A stretch of DNA of 64,000 bases from Erythrobasidium yunnanense (GCA_001600175.1 BCJC01000001.1:886065-950064), one strand, 5' to 3'. Numbered from the stretch's first letter, positions 9,843 to 23,324 are shown. The notes: a model not told the origin generated them from the sequence alone. Translations and numbers: made by a program.

Positions 9843-12299
9843 ATGATACGGACTCCCTTGATATCTCAGCCGAGAAGTCATCTTCGCAACAAATCAGGCG
9901 GCTTAACAAGCAGTACACGTCGCAACCGCAATTCTGCGAACGATACTTTGACGTTTCTAGGATCCATCGATAAACTGTTGCTGGCTCTGCGCGCGGCTTG
10001 GTGCTTGGTCGTTCTCTATGGCGAAGTATGGAGGTTCCACCATGATGTGGATGACTGTAGATGGCCTCAAGACTTCAGATACGAGGTTCGTCCATGCAAG
10101 CAAGAAACGCGTCGCATCAGCCTGGGAAAAGAAACAGCTTGGTCGGAACAACAAGAAACTGATGATACTTCTGTACGATGTATATACAGCTCACACGAAC
10201 AGGCAGCAAGCCTTTCAAGCTGCTACTCATAGCGGATCCGGTATGTCGAGGCACTCCTCGTTCGGCTTGACTGGATTTGAAGCGTGATAACAACAGCAAA
10301 TCCTCGATCTACGCTCGTATCCTGGGCGTAATATCATCCTCAAATACCTCAGCCAAGTCATCGTAGACAATTTCCTGAGAAAGAGCTGGCGTCTCGTCCT
10401 CAAGCAACATAGACCGGATGCAGTCTTCTTTCTAGGAGATCTACTGGATTCGGGTGTAGAAGGTGGTCTTATTCTCTTTCCTTTGAGCTTTTAGCCGAGC
10501 AAAGCTGATCTGTCCTGTGAGCAGTGACGGACCGCGACGAGTATGTTATTCGAACGTGTTAGCTGTGCATGGCTGATCCAACAACTACAGACATTCGCAT
10601 TATGTACATCGCTTCCAGAAGTAAGAACGCTATCAGGAGCATATGGAGGAAGAGATCTGATGCAGCTATCCTCAGCATCTTTGCACCGATACCACGGAAG
10701 CTGCCCATCTACCATATTCCCGGGAACCACGATCTCGGACGTGCGTTCTTCCCAGATTCCTTCGTGGTTCTGCCTGAACACTTCCTTTCACAGTCCACCT
10801 TACACGGGGCGGTTCAGCTTACGCCCGAGAGCGATTCACCGAGACTTTCGGCCCTCTGAATGGCGAGATTGAATTGGGAAATCACACGATAGCATGGATC
10901 GACTCTCCCGGCTTGTTGGAAGAAAGATCGCTTGCAAGTGAGGATTTTGATAAACCTGACTTTGAAGCGAGTCCGGGAGGAGTCGTGGATTTCCTGCGAA
11001 ACTTTGCAAAAGGTGCGTATAGTCCTTCTGCAGTAGTACGAGGAAGTGAGTCTGAAATAGTGGGCGGATTCAATAGCACAACATCCGCTGCCGAGGATAC
11101 TGCTTTCTCATATTCCGCTATATAGACCCGAAGGGACGCCCTGCGGTCCACGCCGAGAATCGAGGCGGCAGCTGCACCAGGGTCGCGGCAGTAAGTATCT
11201 CACGCTTACATCTGATCTGCAGGCATTGACGATGACGATCATTTCCAGAAAACTACCAAAACGAAGTTGACCAAGCCGCCTCGAAATACATACTCGAAGC
11301 GATCAATCCCTCTCTGATATTCTCAGGCGACGACCACGACTACTGCGAGATCCCACATCATCTAGCAATGTCATCGCCTAACGAAATAACCTGCAAATCA
11401 TTCAGCATGGCTATGGGCATAAAAAGGACTGGATACCAATTAGTCTCGCTCCTGAACCCGTTAAGCCTTGCGGAGGAGTCTAGAACACTGGCTTCGACAC
11501 ATCAATCCGAACTATGTCTACTGCCGGACCAGATTCGTATATACACTCACATCTGTAAGTCACCGAACTCAATACGCAGGTAAAGACACTGCTAACGCTG
11601 TGTCTATCAGATATACCATTTGCGATATTCACCCTTTGCATTCTTTCCTTTCCTCGGATATACTACAATCTCCGCTCCCGGCGAGGCACATCAGCGCGCT
11701 CCAATGGTCTTCCGATGCACACACATTCCCTCTCACGAGTTCTTCGTCGATCAACAATGAAGCCAGCCGATGAGGACGATGCAGATGCTTCGGCAATGCT
11801 GTCAGAAAGCGATGAAGATGAGTATAACAACTCGTCATATGCAACATACCCTATCTCGCCGCCGCATTCCAGTTATGCATACCATTCGCCGACAGACGAT
11901 GACTATGCGAGCGTCGTGACGCCGCTGGATATTGTGCCGCGTCAAGGCAAGAATCGAGTCCGGCGTGTCAGCAGAGGTAGGCGTCGCTGTACTCCGACAA
12001 TTCCGGGTCCTCCAACTAACGCTTTACATCATGTAGTATGGCTGTGGGACCCGAAAACAGCAGATGACGATTACCTTCGCTTTCTTAAACGTCTAGGTCC
12101 TGTTTACAGGTATGCCATCCGCCCCGTCGAGCGCGGGCTACGGCGTGTCTTCCACAAGCTATTCGGAAGGAGACTGCAAATCTTCTTTGCCAAAGTAAAC
12201 TCGGGTAACGTGTTAGGGGAGACATTTGTGGACTTCTGGCAGATAGTTTGGGTCGCGCTGCTTGTGTATGCAGCTGTGTGGATGTGGTACTGTTGGTAG
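9843..12299 (+). CDS. Cdc1/Ted1-like metallophosphoesterase (PGAP5 family)
   Basis: Membrane-bound calcineurin-like phosphoesterase of the ER/Golgi. Yeast Cdc1 and Ted1 and mammalian PGAP5 remove ethanolamine phosphate from GPI glycans. The N-terminal exon has a membrane segment in RAAWCLVVLYGEVWRFH, typical of the family. Metal-site motifs follow across exons: LLIADPQ, AVFFLGDLLDSG, YHIPGNHDLG and IFSGDDHDYC, with HIPLYRPEG between. The C-terminal half has a hydrophobic segment (IPFAIFTLCILSFPRIYY), an acidic disordered stretch and a last helix in FWQIVWVALLVYAAVWMWY. About nine introns are needed, one near 11974-12036. A Cdc1 versus Ted1 assignment is not possible from the sequence alone. 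Confidence 0.85.
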
Positions 12300-12481
12300 T
12301 TGGGAGTTGGCAGTAGTCGTCGTTAGCCATCTTCATACATATGTCGGCATCTCGTACCAATGTATGACTTTCTCTCCCTCCATCTCGTTTTGAGTGGACA
12401 AAAGCTTGAAAGCGCAAGACCTGGTCGCCAGCACTTGCATAGCATCTCGCCTGCAGCCCAGCAGGGTCTCATCCGCCCACC

Positions 12482-15065
12482 ATGGACTCTCGCTCGACTT
12501 CGCGGGTCAAGAACAAGGCGCCGTGAGTGGTCAGCATCAGCGTCAGAAGCCAAGATAGCTGAACTCTATTGGTGATTACCTGTTGTGATGACTTTGCAGA
12601 GCGCCCATCCAGATCACTGCCGAGCAGCTTCTGCGAGAAGCTCATGAAAGAGCAGACACAAACTCGCTCGCTCCAAGGCAGAAGGTCGAGGATTTCGAGG
12701 AGCTACACGAGTTCAGAGGCAGGAAACGCAAGGAGTTTGAGGAAGTAATCAGAAGAACAAGGTCGAACGTACGCTGCATCACAACAAAACTGGCTTGGCC
12801 AAGATTTGGGAGTTCTCGCTGAAACCTGCCTGGTTATCCCTGACAGATCTCTGCTTGGATCAAGTATGCATACTGGGAAGCTAGTCAAGGAGAGTATGCA
12901 AGGTGCGGCGTCTTCAATACGGATTCAGCCGTAAGAGCAAGCGTTCATGCCGATTTTCCAACAGGTCTCGAAGTGTATACGAGCGAGCTCTGGACGTAGA
13001 AGCTACCGACGTCAAGCTATGGCTCTCATACACTGAAATGGTGCGAAGCACTTGGTTTCTGAAACCTAGGATTCCGCTGACCTCTTCCTACAGGAGCTGA
13101 AAGCTCGTAACGTCCAGCATGCACGAAACCTCTTCGACCGCGCAGTAACTCTTTTACCACGACTGAATCAGATATGGTACAAGTATGTCTACCTGGAAGA
13201 ACTGTTGGGCAATGTTGCAGGAGCAAGGCAGGTGTTTGAGCGATGGATGGCGTGGGAGCCAGATGAGAAGGCCTGGAGCGCCTTCATCAAGATGGAGCTA
13301 CGATATCACGAGTTTGCAAGAGCTTCAAACATCTACGAGCGACTGGTCGCATGCCATCCTGAACCCAAGATCTGGATCAAATGGGGGAAGTACGAAGAAG
13401 ATACACGCGGCAACGTAACTCGAGCTAGAGAAGTCTTCCAGATGGCACTCGAGTACTTTGGTGCAGGGGAAGGCGGAGCAGACGAAGAAGAGCAATTGGA
13501 GAAATCGCAATCCCTCTATAATGCGTTCGCAAAGCTGGAAATCAGGCAGAAGGAGTATGAAAGAGCTCGTGTCATCTACAAGTATGCTCTGGACCGTCTA
13601 CCTCGCAGCAAGTCTGCAGGGCTATACAGCGCCTACTCGAACTTCGAGAAGCAATTCGGCGATAAATCTGGAATCGAGTCTACTGTCCTTGGCAAGAGAC
13701 GTATAGAGTACGAAGAAGAGCTCAAGCATACACCTCTGAACTACGATATCTGGATCGATTACTGCCGACTAGAGGAAGATGCATCCAGGTCGGAAGGAGT
13801 GAGCGTGAAAGCTGGAGGCGCAGACCGTGTACGAGACATCTACGAGCGCGCTATCGCTCAAAGGCCGCCTAGTGATGAAAAGCGGCATTGGCGCAGGTAC
13901 ATCTTCTTATGGCTGAACGTAAGTGAAGCTCTTGAGCTATACATTGTTGTGACACCAATGCTAACATTCGTTGACAGTACGCACTTTTTGAGGAAGTCGA
14001 CACAGGCGACACAGATCGGACACGGCAAATCTTCGAAGCATGCATCAAGCTCATCCCCCACAAGCTATTCACATTCGCCAAGGTTTGGAGCATGTATGCG
14101 CAATTCGAAGTACGGCAACTACGTCTCGACAAAGCTCGCAAGATCCTGGGGACGAGCATTGGAATGTGTCCGAAGGAGAAGCTTTTCAAGGAATATATTA
14201 CACTCGAGCTGCAATTAAGAGAGTTTGACAGATGCAGGCAGATATACGAGAAGTACCTGGCTGTAGGCTGTCAATCTCACATGGCGTAGGGATTTTAGCT
14301 GACGATCCATTGTGAATACAGTACGATGCCTCCAATTCAGGCGCTTTCATTCGATATGCAGAACTCGAGAAAGAATTAGGCGATCTGGAGCGAGCAAGAG
14401 GTATTTTCGAGCTGGCGATACAGCAGCCTCTGGACATGCCAGAAGTGCTGTGGAAGGCATATATCGACTTCGAATACGATGAGGAAGAATGGGACCGGAC
14501 TCGACAGCTGTACAAGCGCTTGCTGGAGAGGACGTCACATGTCAAAGTCTGGATATCCTGGGCCCAGTTCGAGAGTAATGCTGGAAAGACCATCGCAAGA
14601 GCGTATCGGGACCAGGATGACGATGAAGATGAGGAGGAAGGCACCGAAGCCGCGGAGAAAGCAGCAAAAGAGAAGGTCGTTTCGCCAGAAGCTGAAGAAG
14701 CGGCGCTCGATGCTGAGAGATCTGGTCTCGAACAAGCTCGAGCCGTGTTCCAACAAGGCTACAACGACCTTAAAGACCGCAAACTCAAGCAAGAACGCCT
14801 TATCCTTCTCGAAGCTTGGAAAGCTCTCGAAACTGCAGATGGCGACGCTGCTTCGCTCGCAAAGGTAGAAGGAATGATGCCTCGTGTCGTAAAGAAGAGG
14901 AGAACAGTCGGTACCGATGGATCGCAGGAAGAATACTTTGAGCTCATGTTTGCGGACGATCAGGAGGAGAAGGGATCGGGTGCGCTCAAGCTGTTACAGG
15001 CTGCTGCAAAATGGAAGGCACAGAAGGAGGCTGCCGCTGCCGCTGCTGCAAATGGCGGTGCATGA
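12482..15065 (+). CDS. CLF1: Pre-mRNA-splicing factor CLF1 (Crooked neck/CRNKL1)
   Basis: HAT-repeat scaffold of the Prp19-associated (NTC) complex, nuclear. The first exon encodes [14 protein letters not shown] and the second [15 protein letters not shown], both typical of Crooked-neck proteins. The rest is a run of HAT repeats with the W...Y..E...R.R..Y.R pattern: [79 protein letters not shown] and [22 protein letters not shown]. The C-terminus has the conserved MPRVVKKRR and YFELMFADD elements and an Ala-rich end. Five or more introns lie mainly in the first 600 bp and near 13918, 14275 and 14322. Confidence 0.9.
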
Positions 15066-15176
15066 AACGGTCATATCAAGCTGTTGTAACATCTGGAAAT
15101 ACGGGCGAATACAGACCTACGGAAGCCAGGCCGATTCGCCTAACAGTCCGAGTAGCGCTCTAATGACAAAATTTCT

Positions 15177-16319
15177 CTATAGGCCCGAAGTATCGCTGAT
15201 GTTATATACGAGCTTCTGAGCGCTCACTTTACCGTCTCTCAATAGCTGCATACCTTCCTGCACGGAGTCTAAGCCATTCGGCATAACTTTAACGGGAGCC
15301 GGCCTAAAGACACCTTCATCCACCCATTTGCTGATCTGGCGGAACCACTTGCTCGCAAAGTCCGAGTGCTGCCCATAAGCTGTCCTGACTCTGACTCTGA
15401 CTGCCTCGATGTTGTCCGGCTTCGGCAAGACGCCCTCTTCCCCAAACATTGTAAGGATATTTGCAATCTTGCCTCCTTCAGGCTGCATAACGTGATTGAC
15501 GAGCATGCTAGCCGTTGCTTCGGAGCTGACTGCATCAAAGACTGCTGCAAGCTTACTGTCGGAGTCTTTCAGGGATTGTTTGACAGCACGAGCGATGTCG
15601 TCGTCCGTCTTGCTACGGTAGTCGATGACGTGATCTGCGCCAAGCTGCTGCGCATGCTTGCAGGCCTGTCCAGCTATGCCGATGACAGTATAGCCCGCCA
15701 GTTTGGCAAGCTGAACGCCATACCCGCCTACGGTGGAGGAAGCGCCATTGATAAGGACGGCTTGCCTTCTGCGGTCCTCGGAATAAGGCTTGACCGGTGG
15801 CTCTGGCAGCTGCAAGAAGCGGAAAAGACCGATGCAGGCCGTCATCGATGCAAGCGGGAGGGTAGCCGCATCCTGGAAAGACGTCTTGCTGCCAATGTGG
15901 AAGCTTGTATGTGCTGGTGCGACCGTGTACTCTGGGTTGTAGAAGTGTCAGCTGGGGAAACCAGCCGCAACTTGTGGGTGCATACCGGCATAGGCTCCGA
16001 ATTTGATGTCTGTATGCATCTTAGTGTATGCAGCAACTCTGTCGCCCTTCTCAAACTCTGTTACGCCTTCTCCGACGCCTTCGACTACGCCAGCAATGTC
16101 ATTGCCTTCGATCGAGTGCCATTCGCGATTCCACTCGGGATACTTGAAGTCTTTCGGGTTGGAAGCCACGCATACGTTCTTCACGAGGATCTCTTGCTTA
16201 TCAGGCTTCGGGATAGGGAAAGTACGAAGTTCGCACAAGTTGGGTAGACGGTGACTGAAGAACACGCCCTTCATGCGCCCAGCGACGGCAGGACTTCGTA
16301 GCATTGATGATGCGAACAT
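15177..16319 (-). CDS. MDR-superfamily zinc-independent oxidoreductase (quinone/enoyl reductase-like)
   Basis: NAD(P)H-dependent medium-chain reductase of the group without catalytic zinc. After the start at 16317-16319 (MFASSMLRSP) come MKGVFFSHRL, IPKPDKQEILVKNVCVASNPKDFKY, GNDIAGVVEGVGEGV and KGDRVAAYTKM (GroES-like fold). After one 54-nt intron (15932-15985) come ATLPLASMTACIGLF and the Rossmann part with AVLINGASSTVGGYGVQLAK. The Cys/His zinc ligands of true alcohol dehydrogenases are not seen. This group includes quinone reductases and trans-acting enoyl reductases, but no polyketide synthase lies nearby, so a stand-alone reductase is more likely. It is convergent with CLF1. Confidence 0.85.
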
Positions 16320-16795
16320 TTGGTTGGAGAGTAAAGAAGGGATAGAGATGGAGATGTGGGATTGACAAGGCCGATACTGTTTTGGACCGTCCTCGGCGAA
16401 TCCGGCACCCCGAGAGCTAGGCAGACGGCATAACAAGGCAGAGAAGCATTAGGCTGGCCGATGTAGGCAGATGTAACAGATCAGGTTGTTGACGATGTAT
16501 TGATGACTCTCGAGGTGTATTGCGAATTAGCCCAAGCAGAGGTTGACCTCCGGACAAGACCTTGCTTGCTGACGACACCTCGAGAATCCCTTCGTTTGCG
16601 CGAAGTTCAAGCTCTGAAGAACCATCCATTGACCATCTGTTACTGCATCTAGACGAAGTCTTTACTTGTTGGCGAGACGAGAACCGACGATACGCGCATA
16701 TGACGAGTCGCCAATAACCGCCTGAAGAGCATCCGGCGACACAAGAGATTTCCCTCCATTCATAACCCTACATAAGCTGTGCAAGATGTCGTCCG
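16320..16795. promoter_or_regulatory. Divergent intergenic region between the MDR reductase and DUF3684 genes
   Basis: 476 bp between two start codons on opposite strands, so it should hold both promoters. I see no recognisable element. Confidence 0.4.
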
Positions 16796-19700
16796 CGAAT
16801 GCCGATCAAGTCAGGCAAGCTCTGGAGTCTGGAGTCGACGAGGTAGTCGAAATCAGTAAGCAGATCCGCGCGTTCTCTGCATGTGTTCATTCACTGAGGC
16901 CATCATGAACAGATCAACGCGCTCTTGTTGAGAAGATCCTTGCTCGATACTCTGTACGAGCCGTCACGAAAGATCGCCACAACTACCTCTGACAGATAAG
17001 CTACGCAGGGCGAGTATACGGTCTTTAGAGAGCTCCTACAGAATGCAGACGATGCAACAGCCTCAAGCATCGAGATCCACTTTCATACGGCGAATCCGAA
17101 TTCGCTTCCCACTATCAGGACTGAGAAGGTTACGCGTATAACCGTCAAGAACGATGGCTTGGTCTTCAATGCGAATGATTGGCAACGCCTAAAGACTATT
17201 GCCGAAGGGCAACCATCAGAGACTGCGATCGGAGCTTTTGGAGTCGGCTTCTACAGTATATGGTCGCATTCAGATGATCCGCTAGTCATATCTGGCGATC
17301 AGATGATGTACTTCTATTGGAAGGGCAGTCAATTAGCGGTCAAGCGCGCAACAAATCCGAATGCGACCGAGGTAGCTCCAAACGGCAGAGCCTGGACGAG
17401 CGTCGCCATGCCTTGTCGCGAGCCAGAACCCATGCCAAACCCTGCAGATTGTAGGTCCATGATCTGCTCATGCTGGCACTCTGGCTAACCGGATACACTA
17501 CAGTCAGCAGATTCTTGGCTACCTCGCTTGCATTCACCGCTCACATACAGTCAATGACCTTGTATCTCGACTCACACCAGCTCTGTAAGCTGGAAAAGAA
17601 AGCGGCGCCTGCCAGACCACTGCAAAGTAGGCTTTTCACCTTTAGTTTCAGAAGCGTTGCTAATAGCTTCCTAGCACCATCGCATACCAGCCTACGGTCT
17701 CCTGGACGGACAATGGACATCGTCACTATGGACTCGACACCATTGCAGCTGGACTGTCACATCATGAGAACGGTGCTCGCAACAGCCGAGAAGCCAGCCG
17801 TCAAGAAAGCCGCACAAGAGAACAAGCAAAGCTTCGCAACTCGATTCCTCAGTTTTGCATCACAGCACAGAGCGCCAGAGCCAGTTGCGCCTGTGGTGGA
17901 GGTACCGCTCAGCAATCCTGCGGAGATCCTCAACACCTCGGCTTTCCTTCGCATAGTCACCGCCAAGACCAAGTTTTCCGCCCCTGCAAGCTTCGTTGCA
18001 GAGATCGAGCGGAGTACAAAGAAGAAACCCCCTTCTTCAGCTAAGATAAGACTCCTCTTTTCGACAAGGGATGAAGCGGATGCAGGCAAGGCAGGAGAGT
18101 TGGGCGATAGTGCAGCATCTCTGCAGAGCATCTTTGCTGGTCTGGTACCTAGCGATAACAAGCAAGGGAGGGTGAGTCTTGGCATCGAGATGATCCGCGA
18201 GATTTATACTGAAGTCGTCACCCATAGATTTTCATCGGCTTCGGCACTCATCAGACAACCGGATGTGCAGGCTCTATCGCCAGCAACCTCGTACCGACTG
18301 TAGAGCGTGAAAACCTCGATCTGCAGAATCGACACATAGCAGATTACAACCGCGAGCTACTTTCAGTAGCCGGTATCGTATCGCGGTGCGTGTATGATTC
18401 CGAAATGGCAGAGATTGCCAGATTATGGAAAGAGCTAGGTAGCACGCCGGACACAAGCGAAGGCAGTGCTACGGAATGGCTCCTGCGCCGTGCCTCTCAT
18501 CTCCTACAGTTCTTCACCTTCCGTACCTCGACCCCAATAGCCGAAGTCGGATCCGTTATTCAAGCCAGCTTTTTCAGCTGTAATACTCGAGAGTTCCTTG
18601 TCGCAAGCTCGAAGGGCATTCTTCCTGCTAGCAAAGTCCGCTTACCCGTTGCCGAGCTCAGCTTCTTGGGCGGATTATCTATCGTACCCGAGAAGATAGC
18701 AAAGGAGAACACATTACTCCTAGATCAGTTGCAGGAGCGCAACCTAATCCGATCAGTCACCATCGAAGATATCATAGACCAGCTCAACGAGAAGCCCCTC
18801 ACTATTGACGAAGCGGTGGCGCTCTTGAAGTGGTGGATTTCGCTAAGCTGGAACGCTAGCTATGATAGCCGCATACTGGCCCGTCTCCGGGATGCCGCCC
18901 TCATTTCTTGGACCGATAGCGAGAAAGTCGACCGTATCGTTCCTCTAAGCACCATCAAGCATTTCCTTAACTCGAAAAGCATACCGCCCGAGATGCCCCT
19001 TCCGCAGAATATACTCCCTGTACGTCGCTGAGGCCTCAGGTCATAGCCAAGCTTATACTGATGATCTTGCTCTGTCAGTATCCTGTGTCGAAGGGCCTAC
19101 ATGCGGCCGATCTTGCGCGTGTCTTCGGGTGGTCAGAGCTTCCAGTAGCCAACTGGGTCCGCTATCTATGCAGTCAGGAGCGTCTACGCGACCCAGAAAC
19201 CAGTATCACACTCTCTCCGTCTTTCTCGGAGAAGGTCTTCAACGTTCTTGCGAAGATATGGGGCAATACTCCACCAGCGCAAGCGAATGAGATTGTGGCC
19301 CTCTTACAGAAACTAGCATGCGTACCAACCAAGATGGGTATGAAGGTACCCAGCGAAGCTTACTTTCCAAAGGTCAACCTGTTTGATGATCGTAAGGCAA
19401 TTTGATCCTAGCTCATTCGTGATATCGCTAAAGCTGTATATCCAGTTCCGATCACAACACTTCTAGTCAAAGGCAATATGGAAAAGCTCCTAGGCGCACT
19501 CGGAGTACGCAAGAATGCAGACCTGGCGCTCGTTTTCTCCCGGCTTCTGGGAGGCGGCCAATGGAAGGAGGAGCAGGTCGCCAAATATCTGGTTTCAGTG
19601 TCGGCTTCCCTTACTGCGGAAGAGAAGGACCGGCTCACCAAGACTGCCTGGCTGACCAAAGAGGGAGAAGAGCCTGTAAAGGCGGCATCTGCGGAAGAAG

Positions 19701-22647
19701 CACCCCGTCCCCTTCGATATAAAGCTCGCAGTCTGTACGAACCCACCGACGCGTTACGAGAGCTCGGTCTGCCACTCATCGCTTGGCAGAACAGCAAATG
19801 GCGAGCTACCTCAGAAGAAGCCCGTTTGCTATTCAGTCTCGGTCTAAAGAGGCATCCAGATGTCGATGATATCCTGAAGCTAGCTGCGGATGCAAGCAAG
19901 CAAGAAAGACAACAGAAAGCTCTGGCGTACTTCCTTGCGAACTTCGAGAGTGTATACAACCAGCCATATCAACCTTCGAAGCAGACATATACTTTTGTCC
20001 CAGTACTGCGCAACGGAGAGAAAGCTTTCGCGAGTCCAGCCGATGCCTTCTCCTCTGCTGGAGCTGCCGTCATGGGCTTTACTATGCTTCATCCAGACTA
20101 TCAGCTTCATGCAGCGAAGTTCAAGCTGGCCAGCGATCCAAAACCTGCCGATCTCGTGTCCAGACTGGTGAATGTACCCCCACAAAGTGCGGCAGCAGCC
20201 GTTCCAATGTTTGCGTATTTGGCAGGCCAAGCATCCCGTAAGTCAGTGGTCTAGATGGATGAGTCCTCGGCTGACGGAAGAGCAGGTTTCTCGGCTTCGG
20301 ATTACAGCACGTTATCTTCAGCACGCTTCATTCCGGTTCAGAAGGAGCCAAATGGCCCTATAAATCTGTACAGTCCCAAGACCGTCTATTTCCACTCCGA
20401 AGAAGGCTCGATAGCAAGCCAATTCGCATCCCTATTTACCTTCGTCAACTTCGGTACTTCGGCAAATGCTTTTCTGCTACAATGTGGTGTTCGAGCGGAG
20501 CCCACCGCGAGCGAGCTGTAAGCAGTCTGTCGAGTGCCTTTGAAGCCATCGCTAAGTCTGCCTCACAGCACACAATTGCTACTCTCGGATCCCAAGCGGT
20601 TCTTGACACTTTCAGGGTCATCGGAGCGGTATATCAGTCTGCTACGACAGATCGCTGCACACTATAATACCTTTTCGTCTTCGCTCAAGAAGAGGATGCG
20701 TGAGAGTCCTTTCGTTCTTGGTTTCGAGCAGGTCTCATCCGCCTCTGGCAAACAAGCGATTCAAGCAGAGGATGATGACGATACAGATAGCTTACTACAA
20801 TACAGGCTGGGTTGGGCGAGCGAAGTAGTTATCATCGATGACACGACGACCCTCAACGACTTTCGGGAGAACATCTTAGCATGTCCTCAGGATGATCTCG
20901 TTGAAGCCTTCGTCGAGCAGCTTGGCGGCAAGCGCATATCTAGGCTGGTCACCACGAACTATTCATCTTCCCCTGTTCCGGAAGCAGCCAGCCCGCGTGC
21001 AACTGGCTTGAGGAAGCTCATCTTGGAGGTAAGTAGCCATGCGTGCCTACCCTCTTTCTCCGCAGGCTAACGTGTTTGCAAAGCGAATTGCTCTATTCCT
21101 GCACGAGCGCCAGCAAACATCTAAAGACGTTAGACACAGCGAAGAATGGCTGAAAGGACACCTCATCGTCAAGGAGGTCACCCGCATCGAGCGACAGCGT
21201 ATCCTCACGCTGGGTCAGTCACGTTTCGTCAAGACGAGTACAGCATCTGCTGCAGCGACATCTGAAAAGGGAACGTTACTGCTTCGAATCTCGTCCAACC
21301 TCAACGATCTCGATTACTACGAAGTTGCAGCCGCCCTGACAGGCATAATTCTGTCCAAACAGAAGATTCACGATACTCTGCTCTTTATGACCCTTCTGCA
21401 AACCTCGATACGGGATCTGAAGAGGCGCGGTTTCAACGTCGATAGGATTATGAACGCTCGACGTGCTGAACAAGAAGCTATTGAACAGAAGCGTAGGGAG
21501 GAACGAGCGGATGCCGATCTGAAGAGGGTCACTGACCAGCAGCGTCTGGAGAGCAACCCTCCGCGTATGGCTCTTTACTTGCTGCATTTGGTATCAACTA
21601 TCTGATTGTCTTTATCTGACTTTTACAGCATACGCAGACACAGGACTTCCTTCAAGCAACGAAAGGTCACGTTTGTTAGACAATAGTCCGAACAGCCCTT
21701 CTTCGGTCAACGCGCCGGCCAGCGCAAAGACGCTCTTCAACTCTTTCAAGCAGAAGCTACGCCAAGCTCCGCTTGTGCCTTCCCCTGCCATCGAAAGCAT
21801 GGCTGGCGAAAGTCAAAGCGGCCCGTCTTCTCGTCAGATCACCAACGCTCCCGACTATCGAAAAGGAGGTAGCGACAGCCAAGGTGAGTATATCGTCCAA
21901 ACAGACTAGCAATTTATACCTTGACATACATCTCTACAGTTACTCCTACGTCCAACATAGCGACGAATGTGCTGCGTGCAGTAGCAGCGTCTAGACCAGA
22001 CCGCTCCGGCAACATAACGAGTGAGGTTGAAACAAAAGAAGTCAAGGAATCTACTAGCTCCTATTGCGACTCTACGCCCGCGAACGACCTCGATTACGTC
22101 ACCGATGTTCTGGGTACCCGCTTCTACATCAGTCGTTCCGTAGAACCTGATGAGAACATACTGCAAAAGCACGCTCAGGCACTGCAGACGTACATATCGC
22201 AGGTTGTGCGACCTGTGGGAGAGTGCGTGCTATTAGTCAGAGTGTATCACCTGAAGAAAACGACTAACTCGGCTCCTTACAGGGTATTCAACATTGATCC
22301 GAAAGCTCTTCATGTGTTCTACGACGGTGCGGGTCCATTGATCGCCTTCAATCGCTCCGGCAGCATCTTCTTCAACCTAAGATACCATTTGGATTGGCAC
22401 GGCGAACAGGTCAAGGCTGGACGATTGGACGAGGCGTTAATCTCTACGTATTTCAGCATGGCTCACGAAGTAAGTCTATCTATGGTGATGAGATGAATGA
22501 ACACCGCTGACGTCAGAACAGCTCGCGCACAACCTTGTACTTCCACATAACAGCGAGCATTCGTTCTATACCTCATCAATTGCTCAAACATTCTTTGCAT
22601 CGATGGCGGAGCACATAAGGAAAGTCAGTCCGCAAAACACAGCATAG
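16796..22647 (+). CDS. Large DUF3684 protein with sacsin/NO VEIN-type GHKL ATPase domain
   Basis: Roughly 1,650-1,700 residues over at least a dozen exons. The start at 16796 gives MSSANADQVRQALESG. The ATPase-like region reads QRALVEKILARYS, then GEYTVFRELLQNADDATASS (the N-box with Glu/Asn), ITVKNDGLVF and GAFGVGFYSIWS (Gly-rich lid), as in sacsin and plant NO VEIN. A second landmark is IFIGFGTHQTTG with LVPTVEREN, usual for fungal DUF3684 proteins. The C-terminal part has a Ser-rich linker, DVLGTRFYISRS, FNRSGSIFFNLRYH, and AHNLVLPHNSEHSFYTSSI near the end. The cellular role of fungal DUF3684 proteins is not known; a chaperone-like ATPase is an inference. Several inferred introns are very short (about 38-48 nt), for example near 19400, 20236 and 21030. 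Confidence 0.85.
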
Positions 22648-22835
22648 ACCATTCCGTTACTGTCAGTGAAGTATAGCATACCGGTAGTCGTCCTGGCATC
22701 CATGCGCTAAACATTCGGCAGGAGATCTGTAGCATAGGAGAGCATTGGGTATATGTATCAGAATGCAAGATGAATTACAATGTGCAGTCTAGAGTCTAAG
22801 GTCGGCTAAAAGAACGGTCGTGAGATGCATATTGC

Positions 22836-23324
22836 TCATGAGACGGACAGAGGGGAGCATCCGAGGTTTATAAGACCGTCTTGATAGCTGAACAGAGGTG
22901 GAAAATCAGTGGATGCGGCGCGTTGTCCGGTGTAGGTGCGCTTACACATGATCGCAGATGACCGGGGTGCTCTTGCAGGAGCTGCCAGCACTGACAAGCA
23001 GAGGCTGCGGGGATAGATGATGTCAGCGAAGAGAACGAGCCAATAGTAAGAGCAGACTCACCGAGCAACCCAGACCAACGTTCCCTAGTAGGCCATCTAG
23101 ACTGAGTAGTCCGCTGAAAGCCTTTGATGCATCGTCGTGCTTCATGACTTGTTTGCTGCAGACAGATGGATTATAAGCACATAAAGATGGAGGAAAACGA
23201 GATGCATCGCGTACCAGCACTGGATGTCCTTGACACTGGCTGAACCATTGCGTTCCCTGAGGATGGGCTTGGCGGAGGCAGCGAGAGCGCTAGCGAAGAG
23301 AGCGAAGATGATGGAAGAGCGCAT
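22836..23324 (-). CDS. Hydrophobin with six cysteines
   Basis: Small secreted amphipathic wall-coat protein, about 104 residues over four exons. The signal peptide is MRSSIIFALFASALAASAKP. The mature part has QCCKQ, DASKAFSGLLSLDG, GLGCS, AGSSCKSTPVICD and GLINLGCSPLSVS, closely parallel to the neighbouring hydrophobin. Cysteines fall at about 36, 37, 67, 78, 85 and 98. The first cysteine of the usual eight is missing and the first of the second CC pair is Ile84. In known hydrophobins those two (C1 and C6) form one disulfide, so a complete bond has been lost. Exon junctions are my inference; a different splice could in principle restore a cysteine, but none is encoded nearby in frame. Confidence 0.8.

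Noticed and set aside
15177-16319. Polyketide cluster enoyl reductase
   Set aside because: The MDR protein resembles trans-enoyl reductases, but no polyketide synthase or other cluster gene is present in the neighbourhood.
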